A stretch of 64,000 nucleotides of DNA from Nitrososphaerota archaeon. Lineage in GTDB: Archaea > Thermoproteota > Nitrososphaeria > Nitrososphaerales > Nitrosopumilaceae. Location of the stretch: assembly GCA_028867785.1 (NCBI GenBank), contig JAGWFS010000001.1, forward strand, positions 1 through 64,000. Reading direction: 5' to 3'. This document shows positions 51,499 to 59,777 of the stretch, piece after piece. Position numbers and translations under genes: made by a program. Position 1 is the stretch's first letter; each line of letters begins with the position of its first letter. The notes below the pieces were generated by a model. It did no database searches. It was not told where the DNA came from and was given only the letters and a program-made list of their open reading frames with translations.

Positions 51499-52530
51499 AT
51501 GTATTGTATAAAATGCGGTTCTCAACTTCCAGATGATGCGACCTTTTGCGCCAAGTGTGGTGCAAGACAAGAGACACAATCACCGCCTGCCTCCCAACCA
51601 AAACAGCAAGATGGACCATCAGTACAGTCGCAGGAGACAAAGGAGATCAAGTGCCCAAGTTGTGGCGCACCGATATCTCCAAAATTTGGCGAGATGGTCA
51701 TAACATGCGAATACTGTGGCAGTAGTGTAACTTTGGAAAACAGCGGCTGGAAAAACATTGCAAGACATACAATGCTGCCAATAACCATAGTTGACAAAGA
51801 TGACGTCACTGGAAAATTGAAAAAAATGATGGACAAGGGCCTGTTTCACAGGCACTTGCAGGAGAGCTCCGCACTAGAAGAGATCAACCTTAGCATGATA
51901 CCATACTGGGTGATACCGGTTGCAGCTAGAACCAATCTTGTTGCTACAGACATTGCGGCGGAAGTTGGAAGCATTGCCACGACTGCGGCCTTGTTTGGCG
52001 TCATGGGGGGAGCCATGGGCGGAGGATTTGGCGGACAAGGTGGAGGCAATAGAGGAAACTTTGGAGGCGGAATGATGGACGGCATGCTCATGGGCAGCAT
52101 GCTAGGTGGAGGAGGAATGATGGGCTCTGCAAACACAAAGAAAGCATATACAATTGATGAAAATTACAATTGTCCTGTAATTGCACTCAAGGCGCTGACA
52201 TTGTATCAGCCCCATGACTATGAATTTGCACTAGATGGAAGGGTCGATTTTGATCCAAAAAAGATCCCAAAATCAGTCAAGATCCTAAACGGCGACATAA
52301 ACGAAGATGTTGCAAAAAATCAGGCCAAGACAATAGCAGACAAGCTACAGTCAGACGCGGCTCATTCCAAATACCACATGATACAGCAAATGCAGACTGA
52401 GATGGACGTCTCAAGCGGCGAACTCTTGCACGCACCAATTTGGTTTGCAAGGTATGATCACAAGGGGAAAAAAATAGTCCTAGTTGTTGATGCAAATTCT
52501 GGCGCTGTAATAAACAGCATAGGCCTGTAG
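51499..52530 (+). CDS. Zinc-ribbon, glycine-rich partner of the SPFH protein
   Basis: 343 residues: zinc ribbon CIKCG...CAKCG (about 3-21), second ribbon CPSCG...CEYCG (about 51-74), a beta domain with TMLPITIVDKDDVTGKLKKMMDKGLF and MIPYWVIPVAA, a long Gly/Met-rich hydrophobic segment (about 155-210, GGAMGGGFGGQGGGNRG...), and a C-terminal alpha/beta domain ending with LVVDANSGAVINSIGL. The double-ribbon start plus hydrophobic stretch resembles Bacillus YdjG. 10 bp after the SPFH gene. Confidence 0.75.
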   Translation: MYCIKCGSQLPDDATFCAKCGARQETQSPPASQPKQQDGPSVQSQETKEIKCPSCGAPISPKFGEMVITCEYCGSSVTLENSGWKNIARHTMLPITIVDKDDVTGKLKKMMDKGLFHRHLQESSALEEINLSMIPYWVIPVAARTNLVATDIAAEVGSIATTAALFGVMGGAMGGGFGGQGGGNRGNFGGGMMDGMLMGSMLGGGGMMGSANTKKAYTIDENYNCPVIALKALTLYQPHDYEFALDGRVDFDPKKIPKSVKILNGDINEDVAKNQAKTIADKLQSDAAHSKYHMIQQMQTEMDVSSGELLHAPIWFARYDHKGKKIVLVVDANSGAVINSIGL

Positions 52531-52534
52531 GAAT

Positions 52535-52840
52535 TTATTTTCCAAGGAAATACGTTTTCACTGACTCGAGTGCGTCGCGCACTGGCCCGACATGGCCAAA
52601 CTCGTCCATTACCAAGTCGTGCGATTCAAGTATCTTTCGCTTGTTATCAGGCTCGTCCTTTAGAAGTATTATCATGTCTTCAAGCCTGTCTGCCAGTTTC
52701 AGCTGGTCCTCCGATTCTACGTCGTTGAGCGCCTTGATGTCATCTTGGTCCAACGCATTGCCATGCGGTGAAGCTTTTGAAAGTACGCGTATCATAGAGT
52801 CAACCTTTGAGATTGTTTCGTCTGCGTTCTTTGGGCTCAT
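52535..52840 (-). CDS. Helical acidic protein, hypothetical
   Basis: 101 residues, all-helical and acidic (DQDDIKALNDVESEDQLKLADRLEDMIILL ... PVRDALESVKTYFLGK). No family recognised. Convergent to the SPFH cluster with a 4-bp spacer. Confidence 0.6.
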   Translation of the reverse strand: MSPKNADETISKVDSMIRVLSKASPHGNALDQDDIKALNDVESEDQLKLADRLEDMIILLKDEPDNKRKILESHDLVMDEFGHVGPVRDALESVKTYFLGK

Positions 52841-52988
52841 TTCTTAAGGTAATCCATAATTTGTTGATATAAAAATCACACCTTTATTCCCAGCCGCTTG
52901 GCAGATCAAAAATTCTGTCATGCATTTTACATTACGATTTTGGCAGTCCAAGCAATAGTATAATAATAATTGTAGATCTCATTGTTCT

Positions 52989-53933
52989 ATGAATACAGTA
53001 AGAATTCCAAAAACAATTAACTACGGTAAAGATGCGTTATCTGAAACGCAATATCCAAAAAACGCCCTCGTTGTCACAACGGCCCCCCCAGATGTGTCAA
53101 AAAAATGGCTTGCCAGAATGAAGATTACAGATTACATGCTCTATGACAAGGTAGAACCAGAGCCGTCCATTGAGACAGTAAACAGAGTGGTCGAAGAGTT
53201 CAAGCCAAAAAACCCGTCTGCCATAATCGGACTGGGCGGAGGAAGCTCACTTGATGTTGCAAAATATGCAAGTGTCGAGATGAAGATACCAAAGATACTC
53301 ATACCGACCACGTTTGGAACAGGCGCCGAAATGACGACATACTGCGTACTAAAGTTCGATGGAAAAAAGAAGCTCCTGCAGGACGAGCGATTCCTTGCGG
53401 ATGTCGCAGTAATAGACGCATACTTTATGGATGGAACCCCAGAGGCGATAGTCAAGAACTCGGTCTGCGATGCATGTGCGCAAGCAACAGAAGGATACGA
53501 CAGCAAGAGAGGCAACGAGTTTACACAGATGATGTGCAAATCCGCCTTTGACGTGCTATATGATGCAATAATGAACAACAAGCCAGAGAACTATCCATTC
53601 GGTTCAATGCTGTCAGGAATAGGTTTTGGCAACGCATCGACCACACTTGGGCATGCGCTCTCATACGTATTCTCAAACGAGGGCGTACCACACGGATACT
53701 CGTTATCGTCATGCACCACGGTGGCACACAGATTTAACAAGTCAGTCTTTTATGACAAATTCAAGCAAGTGATTGAAAAGCTAAAGTTTGACAGGCTGCC
53801 GCTCAAGGCACCGTTTGATCAAGCAGCAGACACTGTCATGACAGACAGGGGCCATCTTGATCCAAACCCAATCCCCGTTACAAAGCAGGATATAGTCCAG
53901 CTATTGCAGGACATTGTAAACGGCAAACTGTAG
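52989..53933 (+). CDS. Iron-type alcohol dehydrogenase family protein (candidate semialdehyde reductase)
   Basis: 314 residues. The NAD(P) loop GLGGGSSLDVAKY is at about 81-93. In the metal site, SVCDACAQATEGY (about 158-170) keeps Asp161 but has Gln165 in place of the usual His, while His222 (LGHALSY) and His235 (VPHGYS) remain. The chain is about 70 residues shorter than typical members. In Nitrosopumilus an iron-ADH homolog acts as succinic/malonic semialdehyde reductase in the 3-hydroxypropionate/4-hydroxybutyrate cycle; that this is its ortholog is my inference. Confidence 0.8.
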   Translation: MNTVRIPKTINYGKDALSETQYPKNALVVTTAPPDVSKKWLARMKITDYMLYDKVEPEPSIETVNRVVEEFKPKNPSAIIGLGGGSSLDVAKYASVEMKIPKILIPTTFGTGAEMTTYCVLKFDGKKKLLQDERFLADVAVIDAYFMDGTPEAIVKNSVCDACAQATEGYDSKRGNEFTQMMCKSAFDVLYDAIMNNKPENYPFGSMLSGIGFGNASTTLGHALSYVFSNEGVPHGYSLSSCTTVAHRFNKSVFYDKFKQVIEKLKFDRLPLKAPFDQAADTVMTDRGHLDPNPIPVTKQDIVQLLQDIVNGKL

Positions 53934-54065
53934 GACGGATTCTTTTCATCCCACCTTCATTTGTGGCATACATTATGACAAATTCAATATTTACAACCAC
54001 ATAGTGTAATTTTTTCATTTCAGATTAAGCTTTTATGCCACCAGCCACAAACAACTAAAGTTCCA

Positions 54066-55391
54066 ATGCAAGAACTATACAGCACAAATGACCTAAGGGA
54101 GAAAATAGTAAAAATTCTAAACAGTGCTGGATTTGACTCTCAGTGTTATTGCAAGATACTTGATTATACCATAGACCTGTTCCACCAAAAGGGCCTCGGA
54201 ATAGACTATTACGGATATCATAACATAGTGCACGAGCTTGAAGTGACATATGTCACCTTGGTGGCGGCCCAATGGCAGAGCCTGCAAGACACCATTTCCA
54301 AAGAGGACATAAAGTACCTCTTTGCAGCCGCCTTGTTTCATGACTATGATCCTCAAAAACGCATTGACAAGCCACACGAACCAGATGCAGTAAACTTTGT
54401 CAAGACGGATAAAATGTTAGGCATTCTTCTAAAAGAAGCAGACATAGACTCTAACATTGTAGCATCACTCATACTGCGAACAACATATCCCTGGCACGGA
54501 GACAAGAAAGAAAAGGCAGAATTGCTCATTGACAACTTTTATTCCATGTCCGACATAACAAGAGACATTCCATCCCAGATTGAATACTACAAAAAACTCG
54601 GGTGGTTTCTCTCCGTGGCAGACAGGATAGGCGGGTATGCGCTTGGTAATTTTTCATACGCGCTTGAAATGGCAAAAAAGAATGCGCATTCGCTTGCATG
54701 GCATCCAAGCCTCATAGCAATACGCTCTGTTGCATACTTTGAGGATCTCTTAAACAACGAATCAGAAATGTGCAATCAGATTCTTGAGGCACTGCCAAGA
54801 ACCATGCGCAAGTCCTTTATGGACAATGTTCTTGGATTCATGAAGCTCAGACAGACTGAGATACAAAACCAAGCCTCTGTAATACATGATAAGGTCAAGC
54901 TTGTACCTACAATAGATCCAATCAAGACAAGAGATAGCGAAGAGTTTGCTAATGCACTCTTTGAAATTTTCCAGGAACTGCCATACCCACTGCAATTTAC
55001 AAAAGCAAACTTTGCCGACTCTATTCGCGATCCAGACGTACTGCTCAATACGCTAAGATTTGGAGACGAGAACGGTCCGATTGTCGGTTTTGTCAAAGGC
55101 AGGGCACTTGAAAGCTACAAGCTTCGCCAAGGCATAGACGACCCACACTTTGGAAAAAAAGATACGGTATTTCTGGAGCCCATCGCGTTGAAGATGGGAT
55201 ACTGGGGGTTGAGGGGAGGGCGCGAGATGCGATTACTGTTTTTGATGCAGGCCCAGTCAAAAGGATACAAATATCTCTCAAGTTTTGCACTTCGTGACGT
55301 CATACAGGAGAGAATGAAGAGAAACGAAAAGATCGAGTTTGTAAAGCAATTTGATCCTGAACGGTGGGACTATTACAGAGTGAAATTATAG
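54066..55391 (+). CDS. HD-domain protein with C-terminal GNAT-like domain
   Basis: 441 residues. N-terminal HD phosphohydrolase: NIVHELEVTYVTLVAA (His near 56), ALFHDYDPQ (HD at 92-93) and a later SVADRIGGYALG (Asp near 187), a full set of metal ligands. From about 290, DSEEFANALFEIFQELPYPLQF ... GPIVGFVKGRALESYKLR ... LEPIALKMGYWGLRGGREMRLLFLMQAQSKGYKYLSSFALRDVIQERMKR resembles an acetyltransferase (GNAT-like) fold. An HD plus GNAT-like fusion is unusual; substrate unknown. Confidence 0.7.
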   Translation: MQELYSTNDLREKIVKILNSAGFDSQCYCKILDYTIDLFHQKGLGIDYYGYHNIVHELEVTYVTLVAAQWQSLQDTISKEDIKYLFAAALFHDYDPQKRIDKPHEPDAVNFVKTDKMLGILLKEADIDSNIVASLILRTTYPWHGDKKEKAELLIDNFYSMSDITRDIPSQIEYYKKLGWFLSVADRIGGYALGNFSYALEMAKKNAHSLAWHPSLIAIRSVAYFEDLLNNESEMCNQILEALPRTMRKSFMDNVLGFMKLRQTEIQNQASVIHDKVKLVPTIDPIKTRDSEEFANALFEIFQELPYPLQFTKANFADSIRDPDVLLNTLRFGDENGPIVGFVKGRALESYKLRQGIDDPHFGKKDTVFLEPIALKMGYWGLRGGREMRLLFLMQAQSKGYKYLSSFALRDVIQERMKRNEKIEFVKQFDPERWDYYRVKL

Positions 55392-55521
55392 AACTTTTGC
55401 AGGATGTCTTTTCTTTCAAATTTTTCAGCAATTTTGCTTGTCCAAATTGGAACCGGGTTCCCCCTTACTAGACTTAAATATCGCTTTCAATTGACCAAAT
55501 TGCAACAGGATTTCGAATAAA

Positions 55522-56607
55522 ATGATCAAGTTTGGAATTCAGCAGGGGTTGAATGTTGCTCGGCTTGGGCTAACAGAAGATCAAATCCTAACGGCATGCG
55601 TACTTGCTGACAAGGTAGGATATGACTCGATCTGGTACATGGACCACAGCAATGTACCCCAGTGGAATCATGCAATTGTAAACGACCCGTGGGTTATGCT
55701 CTCGGCCATTGCTTCAATTACAAACAAGGTAGAGCTTGGCACCTGTGTAACAGATGCTGTCAGGAGACACCCTTCAAACATTGCACTTGCCACGATCACG
55801 CTTGACAGGGTTTCGCACGGGAGAGGAACTCTTGGAATTGGAGCAGGCGAGGCCCAAAACATCAAGGAATTCAAAATACAATGGGACAAGCCAGTCGGAA
55901 GATTCGAGGAACAGCTTCAGGTAATCAAATTGCTTTTCGGTTCTTCTCCAGAACACAGGGTCAATTTCAAGGGAGAGTTTTATCAGCTTGAAGAGGCATG
56001 CCTGCAGGCAAAACCTGTACGAGATCCACATCCCCCAATCTATATGGCAGCTGGCGCACCCCGTACCCTTGCACTGTGTGGAAAATATGGAGATGGGTGG
56101 ATTCCAATAGGATACACTCCAGAGCTTTACGAAGAGCATGTCAAAGCAATCAAACAATCCATGAAGGAAAATGGCAGGGATGGTTCCAAATTCCAGTTTG
56201 GCGTAGACATTGACGTTTACTTTGCAGACGATGCAGAGGTAGCATGGGCAAAGATGAAAAATGCAGTAAAGGTGAGCTTGTTCAAGCCAGAGGTCCTCAA
56301 GGTGCACGGAGTCAAGGATGTTGCAGGTTTTGATTTCAAGAAATATTTCACGGAATATTCAATGTCAAACCAAGAATGGATAGTAAAGATGAGAGAGGCG
56401 GCACAGACAATTCCAGACAAGGTGGCACGCTCTTCAATAGGCATGGGAACACCAGATGATATCATACCGGTCTTTGAGAGATTCATAAAAGCAGGAGTCA
56501 ACCATTTCATTGTAAGGTTCTGGGGTTCTGGATACTTTGGCTCGATAGACAAGTTTGCATCTACCGTACTGCCATACTTTAAGGACCAGAACAACCCGCG
56601 AAAATAA
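55522..56607 (+). CDS. LLM-class F420-dependent oxidoreductase
   Basis: 361 residues of the luciferase-like monooxygenase family. Family marks are GYDSIWYMDHSN near 33-44, ELGTCVTDAVRRHPSNIALATITLD near 72-96, and RGTLGIGAGEAQNIKEF. The Mer-like form is F420-dependent and typical of archaea that make F420. Substrate unknown. Starts after TTGACCAAATTG with ATG at 55522. Confidence 0.87.
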   Translation: MIKFGIQQGLNVARLGLTEDQILTACVLADKVGYDSIWYMDHSNVPQWNHAIVNDPWVMLSAIASITNKVELGTCVTDAVRRHPSNIALATITLDRVSHGRGTLGIGAGEAQNIKEFKIQWDKPVGRFEEQLQVIKLLFGSSPEHRVNFKGEFYQLEEACLQAKPVRDPHPPIYMAAGAPRTLALCGKYGDGWIPIGYTPELYEEHVKAIKQSMKENGRDGSKFQFGVDIDVYFADDAEVAWAKMKNAVKVSLFKPEVLKVHGVKDVAGFDFKKYFTEYSMSNQEWIVKMREAAQTIPDKVARSSIGMGTPDDIIPVFERFIKAGVNHFIVRFWGSGYFGSIDKFASTVLPYFKDQNNPRK

Positions 56608-56622
56608 TCTAAAAAATACTTT

Positions 56623-57057
56623 TTACAGATATCTGAAAATAGTCATCTTGTCAGAGTTTGGCAGGTCGGAGACGAGTGCAAAGTTGTACAGAGGATATGA
56701 TTTCTTGTACTGCTTCATAAAGCTCCACGCTACGTCATGTGTCTTAAACTCTGACCTCATGCCTTCAATGTCAAACTCCTTGCCAAAAACGTCAAATACC
56801 TTGATGAGGTATCTTGTCGGCTTTTTGTGGGGCTTTGCCTTTAGCAGCCATGCAACAGCAAATGCAAAGACTGCCAGCATTATCAGCGCGGCGCCGATCT
56901 CTTTTAGGTGCACCCAGAATACTGACGGGATTGTATCGCCAAACAGCCTGTATACAAAACTTGAAAATCCAGCAACAGAAGAGCCGATCAGTATGAATGC
57001 TCCAAAACTGCGCTGTCCTCTGTCAGATTTCATGCCTCGGTAGTATACCATCCCCAA
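56623..57057 (-). CDS. Two-span membrane protein, hypothetical
   Basis: 144 residues: two hydrophobic segments (FGAFILIGSSVAGFSSFVYRLF and IGAALIMLAVFAFAVAWLL) separated by a short loop, then a cytosolic C-terminal domain of about 65 residues (YLIKVFDVFGKEFDIEGMRSEFKTHDVAWSFMKQYKK). No family recognised. Confidence 0.65.
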   Translation of the reverse strand: MGMVYYRGMKSDRGQRSFGAFILIGSSVAGFSSFVYRLFGDTIPSVFWVHLKEIGAALIMLAVFAFAVAWLLKAKPHKKPTRYLIKVFDVFGKEFDIEGMRSEFKTHDVAWSFMKQYKKSYPLYNFALVSDLPNSDKMTIFRYL

Positions 57058-57108
57058 TTTAACTATTAAAGATATACGCAGAAATACTAACGCTGAGAAT
57101 CAAAAATT

Positions 57109-57741
57109 ATGCAGCTACTTGGCAGGCTAGAGATAAAATCAAGGGAGAAGATAATAGAATTCCTAAACAGTCTGGAAACTGGCAGAATCTGCAGCATAGA
57201 CAAGGACGGATACCCGCAGATAATCCCCATGAACTTTGTTTATGCAAAAGACGCCATCTACATGCACTCGCACACCAAGGGCGAGAAGCTTGAGAACATA
57301 TCAAGAAACCACAAGGTTGGCTTTGAGGTGGACAAGAGTCTGGAATTTCTGCCTTCATACTTTGGCCACCCGACAGATGCATCGCAGGCAGATACGTTTT
57401 ACATCAGCGTAGTCATCAAGGGACACGGAACCCTTGTAATAGACAGAAAGGAAAAGGCGTTTGCGCTAAATTCCCTGATGGAAAAATACCAGCCAGAGGG
57501 CAGATACGAGAAGATAGACCAAGACATGCATGTAGTAGACGAGGTTGCCATAATCAAGGTGGTGCCAGAGACTATGCGAGGCAAGTACAAGATAGGACAG
57601 CACCTTGACAGGAAGACAAGGATTGCCCTGGCAAAACTAATCCTTGAGAGAAACTCGCCTACAGCAAGAGACACCGTAAAGACTATGGGAATAACGCAGA
57701 CAAAAGACGGACTTGACATATCAGAAGAGCCTAGCTGGTAA
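57109..57741 (+). CDS. Pyridoxamine-5'-phosphate-oxidase-like FMN protein
   Basis: 210 residues with the split beta-barrel PNPOx pattern: ETGRICSIDKDGYPQIIPMNFVYAKDAIYMHSHTKGEKLENI, VGFEVD, and VVIKGHGTLVID. A C-terminal helical extension of about 50 residues follows. Members bind FMN, F420 or haem; the related nim-type proteins use FMN. The exact cofactor is not certain. Confidence 0.85.
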   Translation: MQLLGRLEIKSREKIIEFLNSLETGRICSIDKDGYPQIIPMNFVYAKDAIYMHSHTKGEKLENISRNHKVGFEVDKSLEFLPSYFGHPTDASQADTFYISVVIKGHGTLVIDRKEKAFALNSLMEKYQPEGRYEKIDQDMHVVDEVAIIKVVPETMRGKYKIGQHLDRKTRIALAKLILERNSPTARDTVKTMGITQTKDGLDISEEPSW

Positions 57742-57809
57742 AACACTGCATGACTGGGATTTTTCACACATAGACAGCTCAAGTCAATAACGAACAGATC
57801 TCAAAGTTT

Positions 57810-59777
57810 TTGTTAGGAATCGCTCAAGATAATGACATCTTGCTGCAAAACCCAACCTTTGAGCTTGTGTCTGACTTTTCCCCAACAGGCGACCAGCCGC
57901 AGGCAATAGAGATGCTTGCCGAAGGAATAAGAAAAAAGAAGATACAGACATTGCTTGGTGTTACAGGAAGCGGCAAGACGTTTACAATAGCTAACGCCAT
58001 AAAAAAGACTGGAAAAAACACGCTTGTCATATCCCACAACAAGACGCTTGCAGCACAGCTTTATTCCGAACTAAAGCAGTTCTTCCCAAACAACAATGTC
58101 GGATATTTTGTCAGCTACTATGATTACTATCAGCCTGAAAGCTACATACCGCAGACTGACACATACATAGAAAAGGATACCCAGATAAATGAAAAAATCG
58201 AACGCATGAGACTAGAGGCTACTGCCATGCTGCTCTCAGGCGAGCCAACCGTCATAGTTGCAACAGTCTCCTGCATATACTCGCTTGGCTCCCCCCGTGA
58301 CTGGGAGACAATGTCCATTACAGTAGAGCATGGAAAAGAGATTGGGCGCTCCACACTAATCAAACAGCTTGTCAATGCAAGATACGAACGAAACGATACA
58401 GAGCTTGCACCCGGCAGGTTCAGGATAAAGGGAGATACAATAGACATCATACCGGCATATTCTGATTCGGTTGTCAGAATCTCAATGTTTGGCGACGATG
58501 TTGAAAAGATTGCCATCTGTGATCACGTATCACTCAAAGAAAAAAAGCAGGTTTCCAAGATCAAGATATACCCTGCAAAGCACTATCTTGTTGCCGCCGA
58601 TGCCAGGAAAAAAGCAACCGAATCCATAAGAAATGAGCTGAAAGAGCGGCTTGCCGAACTGCCGGAGCTTGAGCGACAGAGACTGGAGATGAGGACAAGG
58701 TATGACCTTGAGATGATCGAGGAGCTCGGATACTGTTCAGGGATTGAGAACTATTCAAGACACTTTGATGGCAGGCTCCCAGGCGAGCCCCCGTTCTGCC
58801 TCCTTGATTTTTTTGGAGACGACTTTTTGCTTGTAGTAGACGAGTCACATGTTACACTCCCCCAGCTGCACGGAATGTACAACGGGGATCATACAAGAAA
58901 AAAATCCCTCATAGATTACGGGTTTAGGCTCACAAGCGCGTTTGACAACCGCCCCCTAAAGTTTGACGAGTTTGAAAAATATGTGAGAAACACAATCTTC
59001 GTCTCTGCGACTCCAGGAGAGTATGAGCGCAAGAAAAGTTCCCGGATAGTCGAGCAGCTTATCAGGCCGACAGGACTTGTAGACCCGCAGGTTGAAGTAA
59101 GAAGGACAGAAAACCAGATGGATGACCTCATACTTGAGATAAAAAAGCGCACCGAGAAAAACCAGAGGGTTCTTGTGACAACGCTCACAAAACGCATGGC
59201 AGAAGACCTGGCAGAATATCTCTCAAAGCACAAGGTAAAGGTAAGATACCTGCATTCTGAGATAGAAAACCTCCAGAGGACAGAATTGATCAGGCTTTTG
59301 AGGCTTGGCGAGTTTGACGTCATGGTAGGGATAAACCTACTTCGAGAAGGACTTGACATACCGGAGGTCTCCCTTGTTGCAATCCTTGACGCCGACAAGG
59401 AGGGGTTTTTGAGAAACGTCACAAGCCTGATTCAGACTTTCGGGAGGGCTGCAAGAAACGTGGACGGCGCAGTAATAATGTATGCAAGTTCCACAACCCA
59501 GTCCATGAAGCTTGCAATGCTTGAGACCGAGAGAAGGCGCAAAAAACAGCTAGAATACAACAAAAAAATGAAAATAACGCCGACCACCATAGTCAAGGCA
59601 ATACCGCAGCAGACAATACAGCTTGACGAGACAAAACACATGTCGCGCCACGATCTTGAGGTTTATGCTATAGAACTCGAGTCTTCCATGAAAAGATTTG
59701 CCGAGGAGCTTGACTTTGAGCGGGCAATAGAATATAGAGACAAGCTGACAAAAATTCAAAAAGAACTGGCAAAATGA
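57810..59777 (+). CDS. uvrB: Excinuclease ABC subunit B
   Basis: 655 residues, normal length, from TTG 57810. Walker A LLGVTGSGKTFTIAN, beta-hairpin YYDYYQPESYIPQTDTYIEKD, DESHVTLPQ, helicase motif VI QTFGRAARN and the C-terminal UVR segment (LDFERAIEYRDKL) that binds UvrC. It is the damage-verifying helicase of bacterial-type nucleotide excision repair. Overlaps uvrA by 4 bp. Confidence 0.97.
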   Translation: MLGIAQDNDILLQNPTFELVSDFSPTGDQPQAIEMLAEGIRKKKIQTLLGVTGSGKTFTIANAIKKTGKNTLVISHNKTLAAQLYSELKQFFPNNNVGYFVSYYDYYQPESYIPQTDTYIEKDTQINEKIERMRLEATAMLLSGEPTVIVATVSCIYSLGSPRDWETMSITVEHGKEIGRSTLIKQLVNARYERNDTELAPGRFRIKGDTIDIIPAYSDSVVRISMFGDDVEKIAICDHVSLKEKKQVSKIKIYPAKHYLVAADARKKATESIRNELKERLAELPELERQRLEMRTRYDLEMIEELGYCSGIENYSRHFDGRLPGEPPFCLLDFFGDDFLLVVDESHVTLPQLHGMYNGDHTRKKSLIDYGFRLTSAFDNRPLKFDEFEKYVRNTIFVSATPGEYERKKSSRIVEQLIRPTGLVDPQVEVRRTENQMDDLILEIKKRTEKNQRVLVTTLTKRMAEDLAEYLSKHKVKVRYLHSEIENLQRTELIRLLRLGEFDVMVGINLLREGLDIPEVSLVAILDADKEGFLRNVTSLIQTFGRAARNVDGAVIMYASSTTQSMKLAMLETERRRKKQLEYNKKMKITPTTIVKAIPQQTIQLDETKHMSRHDLEVYAIELESSMKRFAEELDFERAIEYRDKLTKIQKELAK

